Positions 8,513 to 16,396 of a stretch of 64,000 bases of DNA are shown piece after piece. Origin of the DNA: Paenibacillus tyrphae (GTDB lineage: Bacteria; Bacillota; Bacilli; Paenibacillales; NBRC-103111); contig NZ_BSDJ01000014.1 of assembly GCF_027925525.1 (NCBI RefSeq), positions 95,613-159,612 on the forward strand, given 5' to 3'. The position numbers were made by a program, and so were the translations under genes. The notes beneath the pieces are model-generated. The model had not been told where the DNA came from. It ran no database searches and saw only the letters and a list, made by a program, of their open reading frames with translations. Positions within the stretch are counted from its first letter, which is position 1; every line of letters begins with the position of its first letter.

Positions 8513-9787
8513 TCATGATACGGCTTCGCCCTTCTTGTCTTTCGAGAAGCGTTCCGTCTTGTACCATTTCGTCTCCTGACGAAACAGCACGCGTTTGATT
8601 TCCAAATATAAGGCATAAATGACCAGTGCGATCCACAACTGGGAATAGGTAAAATACATCAGCAGAACGATCGCAAAATTTTTCAGCGTAAACTCCGTCT
8701 TTTCGATACTGAGCGCGATCATCACTTCCGTGGCGTACAGGAAGAACGCCAGTATCCATAGAATGATCGAAACAATGCCGACATCCAGATGCAAATCGAC
8801 AAACAGGTTGATGACGAACAGCAGGTCCGATACGATCACGCCCATGAAAAACATGAAGTACGTGAAAAAGAAGTACACCAGATCGAACACGATCCGTTTC
8901 TTTTTCAGCGCGAACAGATGCCGCATAAATTTCAGCACGACGTACTGGTTGCCGCGCGCCCACCGGGTCCGCTGCTTCCACCACACCTTCCACGTTTCCG
9001 GCTCCTGCTCCCACGTGATAGCCGCGGGAAAAAACCGGATATAGTAGCCGGCATCGTAGACGCGGATCGTCAGCTCCGTATCTTCGGCGAGCGCCTTCTC
9101 GTCCCAGCCGCCCAGCTGCTCAATCAGACTGCGGCGGATGGCAAAATTCGTCCCCGGAATCGTCGTCACCCCGAACCAATTGAAGCGGCCGGCCTGCGCC
9201 ATCCACTGGAAGGAAATGGTCTCGATGTTGATGAAGCGCGTAAGCAGGTTGCGGGCTGCGTTTACAACGCGGAATTTCCCGACAATGACCCCTGCCGACG
9301 GATCGTTCTGCATCGCCAGAATCAGGTAACGAACCGCCAGCCGTTCCGGTGTATTGTCCGCATCATAGACGACGATAATTTCGCCGCTGGAATGGAGCAA
9401 GCCTTGGTTCAGCGCGCCCGATTTGCCTTTGCCCGCATTGGGCGGCTTGGTGTGCACCACTTGGACGCACGGATATTTGGCCGCGTAGCTGTCCGCGATT
9501 TCGCCCGTCCGGTCCGACGAATTGTCATTGACGACGATGATCTCCAGCAGGTCCTTCGGATAATCGAGCCGGACCATCGCTTTAATTGTCCGTTCAATCA
9601 CGACTTCCTCGTTGTGCGCAGGGATTAGGATGCTTACTTTGGGAAGCGGAGCCTTGGCTTGCTCCCATTTCTCGATCGGCTTCCTGTACCGCAAATAATG
9701 CAGGTACCCTCCTTGCATCAGAAACATGTGGTACAAGAGCATGATCCAGATCATCGTTAACGAGACGTAAAATAAAATTTCAGCCAT
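8513..9787 (-). CDS. Processive family 2 glycosyltransferase (polysaccharide synthase)
   Basis: Membrane polysaccharide synthase of about 424 residues. The N-terminal helix is followed by a GT-A domain with VSILIPAHNEE, the DxD motif in VVYDADNTPE, the ED of ALAEDTELT and QRTRWARG, matching the D,D,D,QxxRW signature of processive synthases (cellulose, hyaluronan, PgaC types). Three to four C-terminal membrane helices follow. ATG 9787 is chosen because GGAGCG precedes it. It overlaps the deacetylase gene by 8 bp. It lacks a PilZ domain, so c-di-GMP control, if any, must come from the degenerate GGDEF protein in the same operon. The polymer is not known; a hexosamine polymer would fit the deacetylase. 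Confidence 0.9.
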   Translation of the reverse strand: MAEILFYVSLTMIWIMLLYHMFLMQGGYLHYLRYRKPIEKWEQAKAPLPKVSILIPAHNEEVVIERTIKAMVRLDYPKDLLEIIVVNDNSSDRTGEIADSYAAKYPCVQVVHTKPPNAGKGKSGALNQGLLHSSGEIIVVYDADNTPERLAVRYLILAMQNDPSAGVIVGKFRVVNAARNLLTRFINIETISFQWMAQAGRFNWFGVTTIPGTNFAIRRSLIEQLGGWDEKALAEDTELTIRVYDAGYYIRFFPAAITWEQEPETWKVWWKQRTRWARGNQYVVLKFMRHLFALKKKRIVFDLVYFFFTYFMFFMGVIVSDLLFVINLFVDLHLDVGIVSIILWILAFFLYATEVMIALSIEKTEFTLKNFAIVLLMYFTYSQLWIALVIYALYLEIKRVLFRQETKWYKTERFSKDKKGEAVS

Positions 9788-11528
9788 GGATGCTCCGCTC
9801 CTCAAACAACTGCTTTCGTAAGCTCATTCGAATACGCAGCGTATAGATCAGAAACGCAATGACGGCCAGCGCGACGACCGCCGCAATGCCCCATAAAATT
9901 TTTTGCGAAACGCCCATATCCCCGAGCTCCGGCAGCGGGCGGGAGGCGGCCGTCAGGACGAGTGTATCCGTACGATCCACCGCCCGAAACCGCTCCGACG
10001 GCTTATGCTCCAGACGCTTCAGATCGATCCATTCCAGCCCGGGAACGGTCTCCGCCGCCGCAAGAAATTCCTTCAGCCGGTCCGCTCCGAGATACGGATG
10101 ATAAAACATGCCGATGACACTGCCGTTCACGAATTGCATTTGTCTTACTTTTCGGGCCGTATCCGCAGCCGCTGAAGGCGAGGCCGCATCGTAGTAGCCA
10201 ATCGTCTCGGGCAGCAGGGTCATGCCGTGCAGGAACGCAGGGGCTGTAACGTACGGAGCCGCGCTCATCCGCTGCCAATCCCGGTCGCCCAACTGCACCT
10301 GCCCGAGCACGTATTGAAAATATTCCGCCGCCACCCGGTACCCTTCCTGACTCATCGTATAGTGCGGAGCCTCGAAGCCGAGCGGAGACAGCCCAAGCTC
10401 CGTCAGCTCCTTGATACCGCTCTCCAGCCGGTGACGGGTATACGCTTCGTTGAATTGCCTGTTCTTTTCCGCGTAGCTCTCGTACGCTTCCTTGCTCGGA
10501 AAGTCGTGCCTGTACCGGACCGTGACCTCCCGGTCGGGCTCGTCCATAATCGGGGCGTTGTTTTCCACGTCCCAGAACTCGAAGCCCTCTCCGGTCTCCG
10601 ACTGTCTGTATTGGTGCGTATACCCGTGCAGAACGATGCTTGCGCCGCGCTTCTGCAGCTCTTTCAGCACTTCCACCAATTGCGGCGCATCCTTCAAACG
10701 CAGCTGCTCGTGCGTAACCGGATTCGTATACACCGGGATGAGCGCAATCATATAGGGGATGCCTTTTTCCTCCAACACCCCGCCGGCAGCCTTCAACAGC
10801 ACGGGATCGGACTGCGGGTGGACGTCCTCCAGGCGAATGTAAGCCGGATGGCCCGCCGCAGGCTGCTCCCGGAAAAAGGGATAGAGCCCTTCTCCCAAAT
10901 AATTCAGAAACGGTGCATCCAGGTTGACCGCGGAAAAATAATAGCTGTTCCGGTCCACCGCAAGCAGCGGATACGCCTGCTCCCCTTTCCATCCCTGCAG
11001 AATCGCTTCGCCCCGGCGGAGCGCGATCTGCGCAATCGGATAAGTCTGCTCCAGCAGGTCGTAGGAGGAGTCGTCCCGCTTCGATACTTTGTGGATCGCC
11101 ACCTTCTGCTCGACCGATACGAACGAAAAACGTTCGCCCAGCTGCCCGACATTGTCGCCGACAGCGAGAAACGGCCCGCTGTAGGCCGCCATGAGCTGCA
11201 CGGCCTGCTGCGGCAAAGCCTTGGGCACCACGCCGTAATACACCAAATGCGTGATGCCGCGAAGATCTTCGCTCTCCACGGCTTCGTCGCTCTTGAATAC
11301 GACATTCCCCGTAAAACGGCCCAGCAGAAGATCCAAAATCCGGACCGATTCGCTAATCGCCCCGTCCTCCGTCGTGTACACCACCAGGATTTTGCGGGCG
11401 TCTTCCGTTTCTTTCGCCGCCGAAGCCCACGCCCCGTGCGCATTTCCTATCAGCAGCAGCAGGGCGCCAAACAAGACAACGGTCCGGAACGTTCTATGGA
11501 ATGTACTGCTCAAGCTCATCGTTCGCAT
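9780..11528 (-). CDS. Membrane-anchored DUF2334 polysaccharide deacetylase-like protein
   Basis: A 582-residue protein with an N-terminal signal/anchor (about residues 11-35) and a C-terminal transmembrane helix (KILWGIAAVVALAVIAFLIYTL). Between them lies a DUF2334 domain with the metal-binding triad of carbohydrate esterase family 4: Asp in RLEDVHP and the HxxxH of LHGYTHQY, plus GFEAPHYTMS and MFYHPYL. It probably removes acetyl groups from the nascent hexosamine polymer outside the membrane. ATG 11528 has AAGGAG ten bases upstream, inside the 3' end of the GGDEF gene, so the genes overlap by 35 bp and are likely translationally coupled. ATG 11519 is an alternative start. Confidence 0.82.
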   Translation of the reverse strand: MRTMSLSSTFHRTFRTVVLFGALLLLIGNAHGAWASAAKETEDARKILVVYTTEDGAISESVRILDLLLGRFTGNVVFKSDEAVESEDLRGITHLVYYGVVPKALPQQAVQLMAAYSGPFLAVGDNVGQLGERFSFVSVEQKVAIHKVSKRDDSSYDLLEQTYPIAQIALRRGEAILQGWKGEQAYPLLAVDRNSYYFSAVNLDAPFLNYLGEGLYPFFREQPAAGHPAYIRLEDVHPQSDPVLLKAAGGVLEEKGIPYMIALIPVYTNPVTHEQLRLKDAPQLVEVLKELQKRGASIVLHGYTHQYRQSETGEGFEFWDVENNAPIMDEPDREVTVRYRHDFPSKEAYESYAEKNRQFNEAYTRHRLESGIKELTELGLSPLGFEAPHYTMSQEGYRVAAEYFQYVLGQVQLGDRDWQRMSAAPYVTAPAFLHGMTLLPETIGYYDAASPSAAADTARKVRQMQFVNGSVIGMFYHPYLGADRLKEFLAAAETVPGLEWIDLKRLEHKPSERFRAVDRTDTLVLTAASRPLPELGDMGVSQKILWGIAAVVALAVIAFLIYTLRIRMSLRKQLFEERSIHG

Positions 11529-12348
11529 GCTGCACCAGCTCCTTCGCGTCGCCAAGTCCCTCGTTGTAGCTTGCAACGCCGAAAGCCACGCTTAGCGTAA
11601 CGGCTTGTTTCTGATTGGCAAGCACGTGGGTTTTGAACAAACTGCCGATTTTTCCGATCACGATATCCGCATTTTCTTCCTCGGTGTTCGACAAGATGAC
11701 AGCAAACGTATCGTCCGCAATACGGAATTTGCGGTCGGTCATTCGGGTATGGTTCCACAAAATACTAGAAAGGGATTGCAGCAGATGAAGCGTCTCCTTG
11801 GCGCCGTACAAGGTTTGAAACTGCTGGAAGTACTTGACCTGGATCAACAGAAGCGTAAAGGGCGCGCCGGTTCTTCGCGAGCGCTTGAACTCGTCCTCCA
11901 TTTCGAACAAGAAGCGCTTGTAATTGTCGAAGCCGGTCGGTTCGTCAATGGTGACAAGCTGATCGAACTTGTCCTTCATCTCTTGATTTTCGGCCGTGGT
12001 TGTCGCGACCCACTTGTGAAGCATACCGGTGACGACCGGCGCCGCAAGGATCGCCGCCATCCAGATGACAATCTCTCCCGGTGACAGGAAGATCGCGGAA
12101 GAAACGAACGCCTTCCATAGCAAAATGGACCCGAATACGAACAGGACGGCGAGACTGAGGCCCAGACCGGCCACCAAGCCGAATACCGTCCCCGCGATGC
12201 CAATGAGCAGGACGGCAGCCAGCAAAAGCGCGTTGCTCCAGGAGACCGGAGGAAACCCGGCCGCAAACAAGCAGACAAGCGGCGTAAGCAGCAGCAGGAG
12301 GAGCTGATAGAAAAGATAGGTTTGATTTTTAGCGTAGAAGCCCTTCAT
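11494..12348 (-). CDS. Four-helix membrane protein with degenerate GGDEF domain, probable c-di-GMP receptor
   Basis: A 284-residue protein: about four transmembrane helices in residues 12-110, then a GGDEF-fold domain from about residue 130. The active-site loop that should read GGDEF is ADDTF (residues 211-215), so cyclase activity is not expected. The upstream I-site motif RxxD is intact as RMTD at 202-205, with the canonical spacing RxxD-xxxR-x-(GGDEF). This combination is that of PelD and of the receptor in the Listeria Pss system, which bind c-di-GMP to switch on polysaccharide synthesis. ATG 12348 is preceded by AAAGGA. The gene overlaps the GH8-like gene by 20 bp and the deacetylase by 35 bp. 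Confidence 0.85.
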   Translation of the reverse strand: MKGFYAKNQTYLFYQLLLLLLTPLVCLFAAGFPPVSWSNALLLAAVLLIGIAGTVFGLVAGLGLSLAVLFVFGSILLWKAFVSSAIFLSPGEIVIWMAAILAAPVVTGMLHKWVATTTAENQEMKDKFDQLVTIDEPTGFDNYKRFLFEMEDEFKRSRRTGAPFTLLLIQVKYFQQFQTLYGAKETLHLLQSLSSILWNHTRMTDRKFRIADDTFAVILSNTEEENADIVIGKIGSLFKTHVLANQKQAVTLSVAFGVASYNEGLGDAKELVQHANDELEQYIP

Positions 12349-13465
12349 CGTACATTTTCCTTTCCGCCAATAACGGAACGAGGTTGTCGAAAATATGCGT
12401 GTCGTCGTCGAACACAAAACCGCCATACCATTCGTTCGCGGGGTTCAAGATTTGAAAGCGCAGCATCCGGTAATACAGCGTTTGGGCAAAGTCCCGGTCC
12501 CCAAGCTCCACAGCGCTCAGGATCGCCAACCCGTAGGCCGCCGGAGATTCGAAGTCTACCGCGGGCAATTTGGATTGAGCATGGTACCTTCCGTACAGGA
12601 CGCCATACTTCTTGAACTGTTCCTTGAGCAAGGACCAGACCTCGTCTGAGGGGATGCCCGCCTGGGCGCGATGGTAAACGATATACAGTTGATCGATCCA
12701 GTTGATCTCGTCGTTATACAGATAGGTTCCTTTATCCGAATCGTAGGAGAACGGAAACCACGTGTCGCGCGTCGGGAGGTTCTTCAGAAAATCAACGGCA
12801 CCCGTGTAGACCGGTTCGCTCAGCTTGCCGCGCTCGTACATCACTTTGAATGCGGAGACCTGCAAGTAGGACAAGGTTAAAACATTGCTTTTCCATGCGG
12901 AGGCATGGTCGTAGAAGTCGGAGAACCGGCCTTCATTCGCGACCATATTTTGGGCGATGCTGCCGGAGATCGTATCCGCCAGCGCCGTGTAAGCCGGCTT
13001 GTCCCACCTGCTGCCGGCCTTGTACAAGGCGTCCGCAATCCGCAAATCGTCGATCAAAGCGTTGGTGCTGACCGCTTCGGACGACGCGCCGACCTTCCAG
13101 TAAATCCAGCCGTCGTCTTTGAGAAAACGGTCTCGCAGAACGCCGACGTTTTGCTCGAACAAGGTCTGGTCGCCCTTCTGGACCGCGTACTGAAGCCATA
13201 GCCCGATCGATTCGGAAAGCGCCTCTTCGCCCTGCGCCACATCCCGACCAGCGGAAGCGTGCGGCTTCAAATTCGTTTTCAGCGTCCCGTCCGCGTTCAC
13301 CATGTGCCGCCGGATAAAAATTTCTCCGGGCAGCCTGTCGCTCCGGGACTCCGAATCGTCCGCCTTTCCCTTCAAAGCATTCGATGCGAATGGCCCTCCT
13401 GCCAGCAGTAAAGCGGCGGCCATCAGCATAACCAATAGAGCGACGGTAACATAAGCCAGCCTCAT
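12329..13465 (-). CDS. Secreted GH8-like glycoside hydrolase of the exopolysaccharide operon
   Basis: First gene of the polysaccharide operon, about 378 residues. An N-terminal membrane anchor or signal (AYVTVALLVMLMAAALLLAGG) precedes an alpha/alpha-barrel domain resembling GH8 (BcsZ, PssZ): EALSESIGLWLQYAV places the usual catalytic Glu, and ALIDDLRIADALY matches the conserved second acidic motif. Such enzymes trim or release the polymer and are common in cellulose and Pss loci. ATG 13465 is preferred because AGGAAG lies upstream. An in-frame ATG at 13489 has no recognisable ribosome binding site. Two operator-like repeats lie about 60-100 bp upstream. Confidence 0.78.
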   Translation of the reverse strand: MRLAYVTVALLVMLMAAALLLAGGPFASNALKGKADDSESRSDRLPGEIFIRRHMVNADGTLKTNLKPHASAGRDVAQGEEALSESIGLWLQYAVQKGDQTLFEQNVGVLRDRFLKDDGWIYWKVGASSEAVSTNALIDDLRIADALYKAGSRWDKPAYTALADTISGSIAQNMVANEGRFSDFYDHASAWKSNVLTLSYLQVSAFKVMYERGKLSEPVYTGAVDFLKNLPTRDTWFPFSYDSDKGTYLYNDEINWIDQLYIVYHRAQAGIPSDEVWSLLKEQFKKYGVLYGRYHAQSKLPAVDFESPAAYGLAILSAVELGDRDFAQTLYYRMLRFQILNPANEWYGGFVFDDDTHIFDNLVPLLAERKMYDEGLLR

Positions 13466-13522
13466 TTCGTCCCGTTCTTCCTTTCCCATCCGGCAGCGTC
13501 AGCTTCTAAGGTCTGCGGTCCG

Positions 13523-13562
13523 TGTTTGTATTTGCGAACAAAGATGTTTGTTTTTACGAACA
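13523..13562 (-). promoter_or_regulatory. Two tandem operator-like 18-mers before the polysaccharide operon
   Basis: Two 18-bp elements, 13523-13540 and 13545-13562, are identical at 16 of 18 positions and lie exactly 22 bp apart (two helical turns). Each reads TGTTTG-N6-CGAACA, a dyad with partly symmetric arms. A third copy with the same geometry (CGTTCG-N6-CGAACA, 14603-14620) lies upstream of the response regulator gene. This suggests sites for a dimeric regulator, most simply that response regulator. A possible promoter on the minus strand, TTGTGA-N17-TACGCT, lies just upstream. Confidence 0.7.
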
Positions 13563-13633
13563 GCGTACCACCGATGCTTTCATTTCACAACTGGTTACGA
13601 AACTTTTTTGAGAGGCTGTCAGGCAATGGAAAT

Positions 13634-13659
13634 ACGCCCGGTTCACAATCTCCGGGCGT
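13634..13659 (-). terminator. Hairpin after the SLH remnant
   Basis: ACGCCCGG / CCGGGCGT stem of 8 bp with a 10-base loop, followed on the minus strand by TATTTCC. The T tract is poor, so termination may be partial. Confidence 0.45.
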
Positions 13660-13698
13660 TACTTCCATCAGGCGCAAATTTACGCCCGTTCCACTGAT

Positions 13699-14293
13699 TT
13701 ATTGCACATCGTCCGTCATGCTGCTCTTCCAGGCTTCGCTTCCGTCAGCGTTCCTTACGGATTCGTGTGAAACGGTAGCTTCCTGCACGTCACCGAAGCC
13801 CCAATGGCTTTCCGCCACATCCGGGAACTGAGGGGCAACCCCTTTCTGCGGACCGCGATACAGCATCCGGTTAATCATCGTCACCGCTTCGACCCTGCGG
13901 ATGCTATCCGCAGGCTTGAAGGTGCCGTCCTCGTAACCGGCAAGAAACTTGCTGCGGTACAGCTTTGCATTTTCCTTCATTCTCGCAACAATCACTGCCA
14001 GCTCTGCACGCGTCAGAGCGTTCTCCGGGTGAAACTTGCCATCCGGATAGCCTAAAATGTAACGTTGATGGTTCAGATTTCCGTAACGGTCGGAAAACAC
14101 TTTCATCTTGACCGCAGAGTCGGCCTTCGCAGAGCTCGATGTATTTCCTTCCACCGTGAACTTTCCTTGAATATCGAATTCCGCATCCGCTGCGGCGACC
14201 GCTTTCCATTTCAGCTTGAGCTTGTAGCTTCCTGCTTGACCGGCCGACAGCTTGCCGACTTTCCGCGTCACCGTGTTCCCGCTCCTTTTTCAT
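13699..14293 (-). pseudogene. Decayed SLH-domain surface protein (remnant)
   Basis: The reading frame ending at 13699 encodes a C-terminal surface-protein fragment: a beta-rich stretch (TVTRKVGKLSAGQAGSYKL) and parts of three SLH motifs. YILGYPDGKFHPENALTRAE and FLAGYEDGTFKPADSIRRVE lack the usual FxDVxxHWA first halves, whereas FPDVAESHWG lacks its second half. No signal peptide is in frame. A good start signal, AGGAGAGAAG then ATGAAAAAG at 14293, lies a few codons upstream but in another frame. This looks like a gene that lost its middle by deletion and frameshift. A functional short product from GTG 14271 cannot be excluded. Confidence 0.6.
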
Positions 14294-14755
14294 CTTCTCT
14301 CTCCTGAAATAGCAATTCTACTTTCCGGTTTTTGTCTTCACGTCTCACCCTCATTCTTTTTAAAGAACAATTTTTGCTCACTTTACCAACCACTTCTGAA
14401 CAAAATCTGAACACCTTTCGACAAAAGACAGCCGTTCGAGTCTGTCTAGTCGCAAGACTTGCTGGAAACGGGTGAAAGAGCTTCTTTTTACCAGATCATC
14501 CAAATCTTAATTTTGTGAAATAATTAACATTTTTTCGTTTTAAAATGCAGAAGAGGACGAAATTTTGATATGATCATAAATAGGAAAATGGCGGTTTTAT
14601 GCCGTTCGTTGGAACGAACATTTTTGTTGTGTAAATAGGCTTTTATAACAAATAGATTGCTTTTGCATACAGAAAGAGGAGGGCGCGAATTTGGCCACTC
14701 AACTACACGACAATGGGGTCGGGTTTGTACGGTTTGCGCAAAGCGAGGTGCACCG
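14294..14755. other. Gene-free regulatory region upstream of the response regulator
   Basis: This 462-bp AT-rich stretch separates the divergent SLH remnant and the response regulator. I see no convincing gene in it. It contains the palindrome at 14603-14620 and several T-rich tracts. A half-copy of the motif (TGTTGT) starts at 14625, again 22 bp after the full site, and a -10-like TATAAC lies at 14643-14648. Confidence 0.5.
14603..14620 (+). promoter_or_regulatory. Operator-like palindrome upstream of the SARP-type response regulator
   Basis: CGTTCG-N6-CGAACA, containing a perfect 7+2+7 palindrome (GTTCGTT GG AACGAAC). It has the same arm sequence and spacing as the two repeats in front of the polysaccharide operon about 1 kb away. 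Confidence 0.65.
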
Positions 14756-15892
14756 ATGATTCGGATCATTATTGCAGACGACGAAGCGCTGGCGCTGTTC
14801 AGCTTGCAAAAGCAGCTTGAGAAGCTGAACGGCGGCGGCGTTGTGGGCGCCTACCAGAATGGGACGGAAGCCGTCGAGGCGGTGCTGCGCGAGAAGCCGG
14901 AAGCCGTCTTTTTGGACATCGACATGCCGGAGATGAGCGGCTTGGAGGCGGCCGAGATCATCATGTCGCACTTGCCGGAAACTGAGATCATCTTTGCGAC
15001 GGCTTATGAGGAATATGCACTCAAGGCTTTTGAGCTGGCGGCGATCGATTATTTGCTGAAGCCTGTCTCCACTCAAAGGCTTGCCAAAACATTAACCCGG
15101 CTGTCGCAGGCCAAGGCCGCCAAAACCGAACCGGAGCACCTCGCGGCCCGGTCGTCTAAGACGAAGGATCAGCTTATGATCCGCTGCTTTCAGACGCTGG
15201 AGGTCGACACCGGCGAATCCGGGCCCGTGCATTGGCGAACGAACAAAGCGCAGGAGCTGTTCGCCTACTTCGTTCACCTTCGGGACCAGCCCGTGCGCAA
15301 AGATGCACTGCTAGAGCTGTTCTGGCCCGATATCGATCCGAAGAAAGGCTACACGCAGCTCTACACGACCATTTACCAAATCCGCAAAACCGCAAATGCC
15401 GTCCATCCCGGCATCCGAATCGTTAGTGGCGATAAAGGGTACCGGCTCGAGCTGAACGGCGTCGGCGTTGACGTGGTGACGTGGGAGGAGGGACTGCAGA
15501 CGGCCCCTCTGCTCAGCGAGCATACGCTCGCACGGCATTTGCAGCTGCTGGAGCTGTATCGCGGCGACTATCTGGAGGATTGCGGCTATTGGTGGGCGGA
15601 GAACGAACGGGAGCGGCTGCGGATGTTGTGGTACCGTCACGCGATGCGCGTTGCGGCTTTTCTGGAAACGCGGGACAATGCAGCGGAAGCTTTCCAGCTC
15701 TATTTCCTCATCCAGCGCCGATTCCCGTTCACGGAAGAGGTGTACTGGGCGCTGATCAAGCTCTTCACGTACATCGGGGACCGGGTGTCAGTGGAACGGC
15801 AGTACGATACGCTGTCGCAAATGCTGCACGACGAATTCGGTACGAAGCCGACGAGAACGCTTGAGCAATGGTACCGGGAGCGGGTTGTTTAA
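14756..15892 (+). CDS. Response regulator with SARP/BTAD output domain
   Basis: A 378-residue regulator. The receiver (residues 1-120) has the acidic pocket ADDE, phospho-acceptor Asp in FLDIDMPEMSG, ATAYEEYALKAFE and the Lys of YLLKPVS. Residues from about 145 form a winged-helix DNA-binding domain (WRTNKAQELFAYFVH, LFWPDIDPKKGYTQLYTTIYQIRK), followed by a helical BTAD region to the end. ATG 14756 with GAGGTG upstream is chosen because the receiver begins directly there. No sensor kinase is adjacent. Shared operator-like sequences suggest that it controls itself and the divergent polysaccharide operon; this is inference. Confidence 0.85.
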   Translation: MIRIIIADDEALALFSLQKQLEKLNGGGVVGAYQNGTEAVEAVLREKPEAVFLDIDMPEMSGLEAAEIIMSHLPETEIIFATAYEEYALKAFELAAIDYLLKPVSTQRLAKTLTRLSQAKAAKTEPEHLAARSSKTKDQLMIRCFQTLEVDTGESGPVHWRTNKAQELFAYFVHLRDQPVRKDALLELFWPDIDPKKGYTQLYTTIYQIRKTANAVHPGIRIVSGDKGYRLELNGVGVDVVTWEEGLQTAPLLSEHTLARHLQLLELYRGDYLEDCGYWWAENERERLRMLWYRHAMRVAAFLETRDNAAEAFQLYFLIQRRFPFTEEVYWALIKLFTYIGDRVSVERQYDTLSQMLHDEFGTKPTRTLEQWYRERVV

Positions 15893-15989
15893 AAAATGTT
15901 CAGAACCTTCGTCTATACTCAGGAGGCGGTTTCTTCGCGTGCGGTGCAGGCACGTGCAAGAAGCGTAGTTTCTTGAGGCGGTGATACCA

Positions 15990-16352
15990 TTGGCCAAAAT
16001 TATGGTCGTAGACGATGCCGCATTTATGCGGATGTTTATGAAGGATATATTGGAGACTGCTGGGCATCAAGTCGTATGCGAAGCGGCCAACGGAAGGGAA
16101 GCAATTGAGAAGTATGTTACGTTTCGTCCGGACCTCGTCACGATGGACATTACCATGCCCGATATGGACGGCATCGAAGCGTTGAAATTGATTATGGAGC
16201 GGGACCCTGCGGCGCAAGTCATCATGTGCTCGGCGATGGGGCATCGGGAGATGATTCTCGAGGCGATCCGAAGCGGAGCAAAAGATTTTGTCGTCAAGCC
16301 GCTCCAAGGCTCGCGGGTGCTTGACGCCGTCGACAGGCTGCTTGAGGTCTAG
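15990..16352 (+). CDS. CheY-like single-domain response regulator
   Basis: A 120-residue receiver without an output domain: VVDDAAFMRMF, phospho-acceptor Asp in LVTMDITMPDMDG, Thr/Ser position in IMCSAMG and Lys in DFVVKPL. It resembles CheY of Bacillus (VDDAAFMR). TTG 15990 is chosen because GAGGCGGTG lies six bases upstream; the longer GTG start at 15981 overlaps that site. It lies 98 bp after the SARP-type regulator on the same strand and ends at a strong terminator. Whether it serves motility or the polysaccharide circuit is not visible; no che genes lie nearby apart from the chemoreceptor at 55 kb. Confidence 0.85.
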   Translation: MAKIMVVDDAAFMRMFMKDILETAGHQVVCEAANGREAIEKYVTFRPDLVTMDITMPDMDGIEALKLIMERDPAAQVIMCSAMGHREMILEAIRSGAKDFVVKPLQGSRVLDAVDRLLEV

Positions 16353-16365
16353 AGGGAAAAACATG

Positions 16366-16396
16366 AAAAAAGGAGGCTTGAGTGCCTCCTTTTTTC
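16366..16396. terminator. Bidirectional terminator between cheY-like gene and nagA
   Basis: AAAAAGGAGGC / GCCTCCTTTTT stem with six-base loop and T tracts on both strands. It serves the converging cheY-like and nagA transcripts. Confidence 0.85.

Noticed and set aside
8490..9014. N-terminal extension of the BcsB-like frame
   Set aside because: The extra residues overlap the glycosyltransferase gene in another frame. The signal peptide and start codon at 8489 (or 8516) define the gene.
10227..11600. Long plus-strand open frame opposite the DUF2334 gene
   Set aside because: Antisense shadow of a well-supported coding sequence; no family motif and no start signal.
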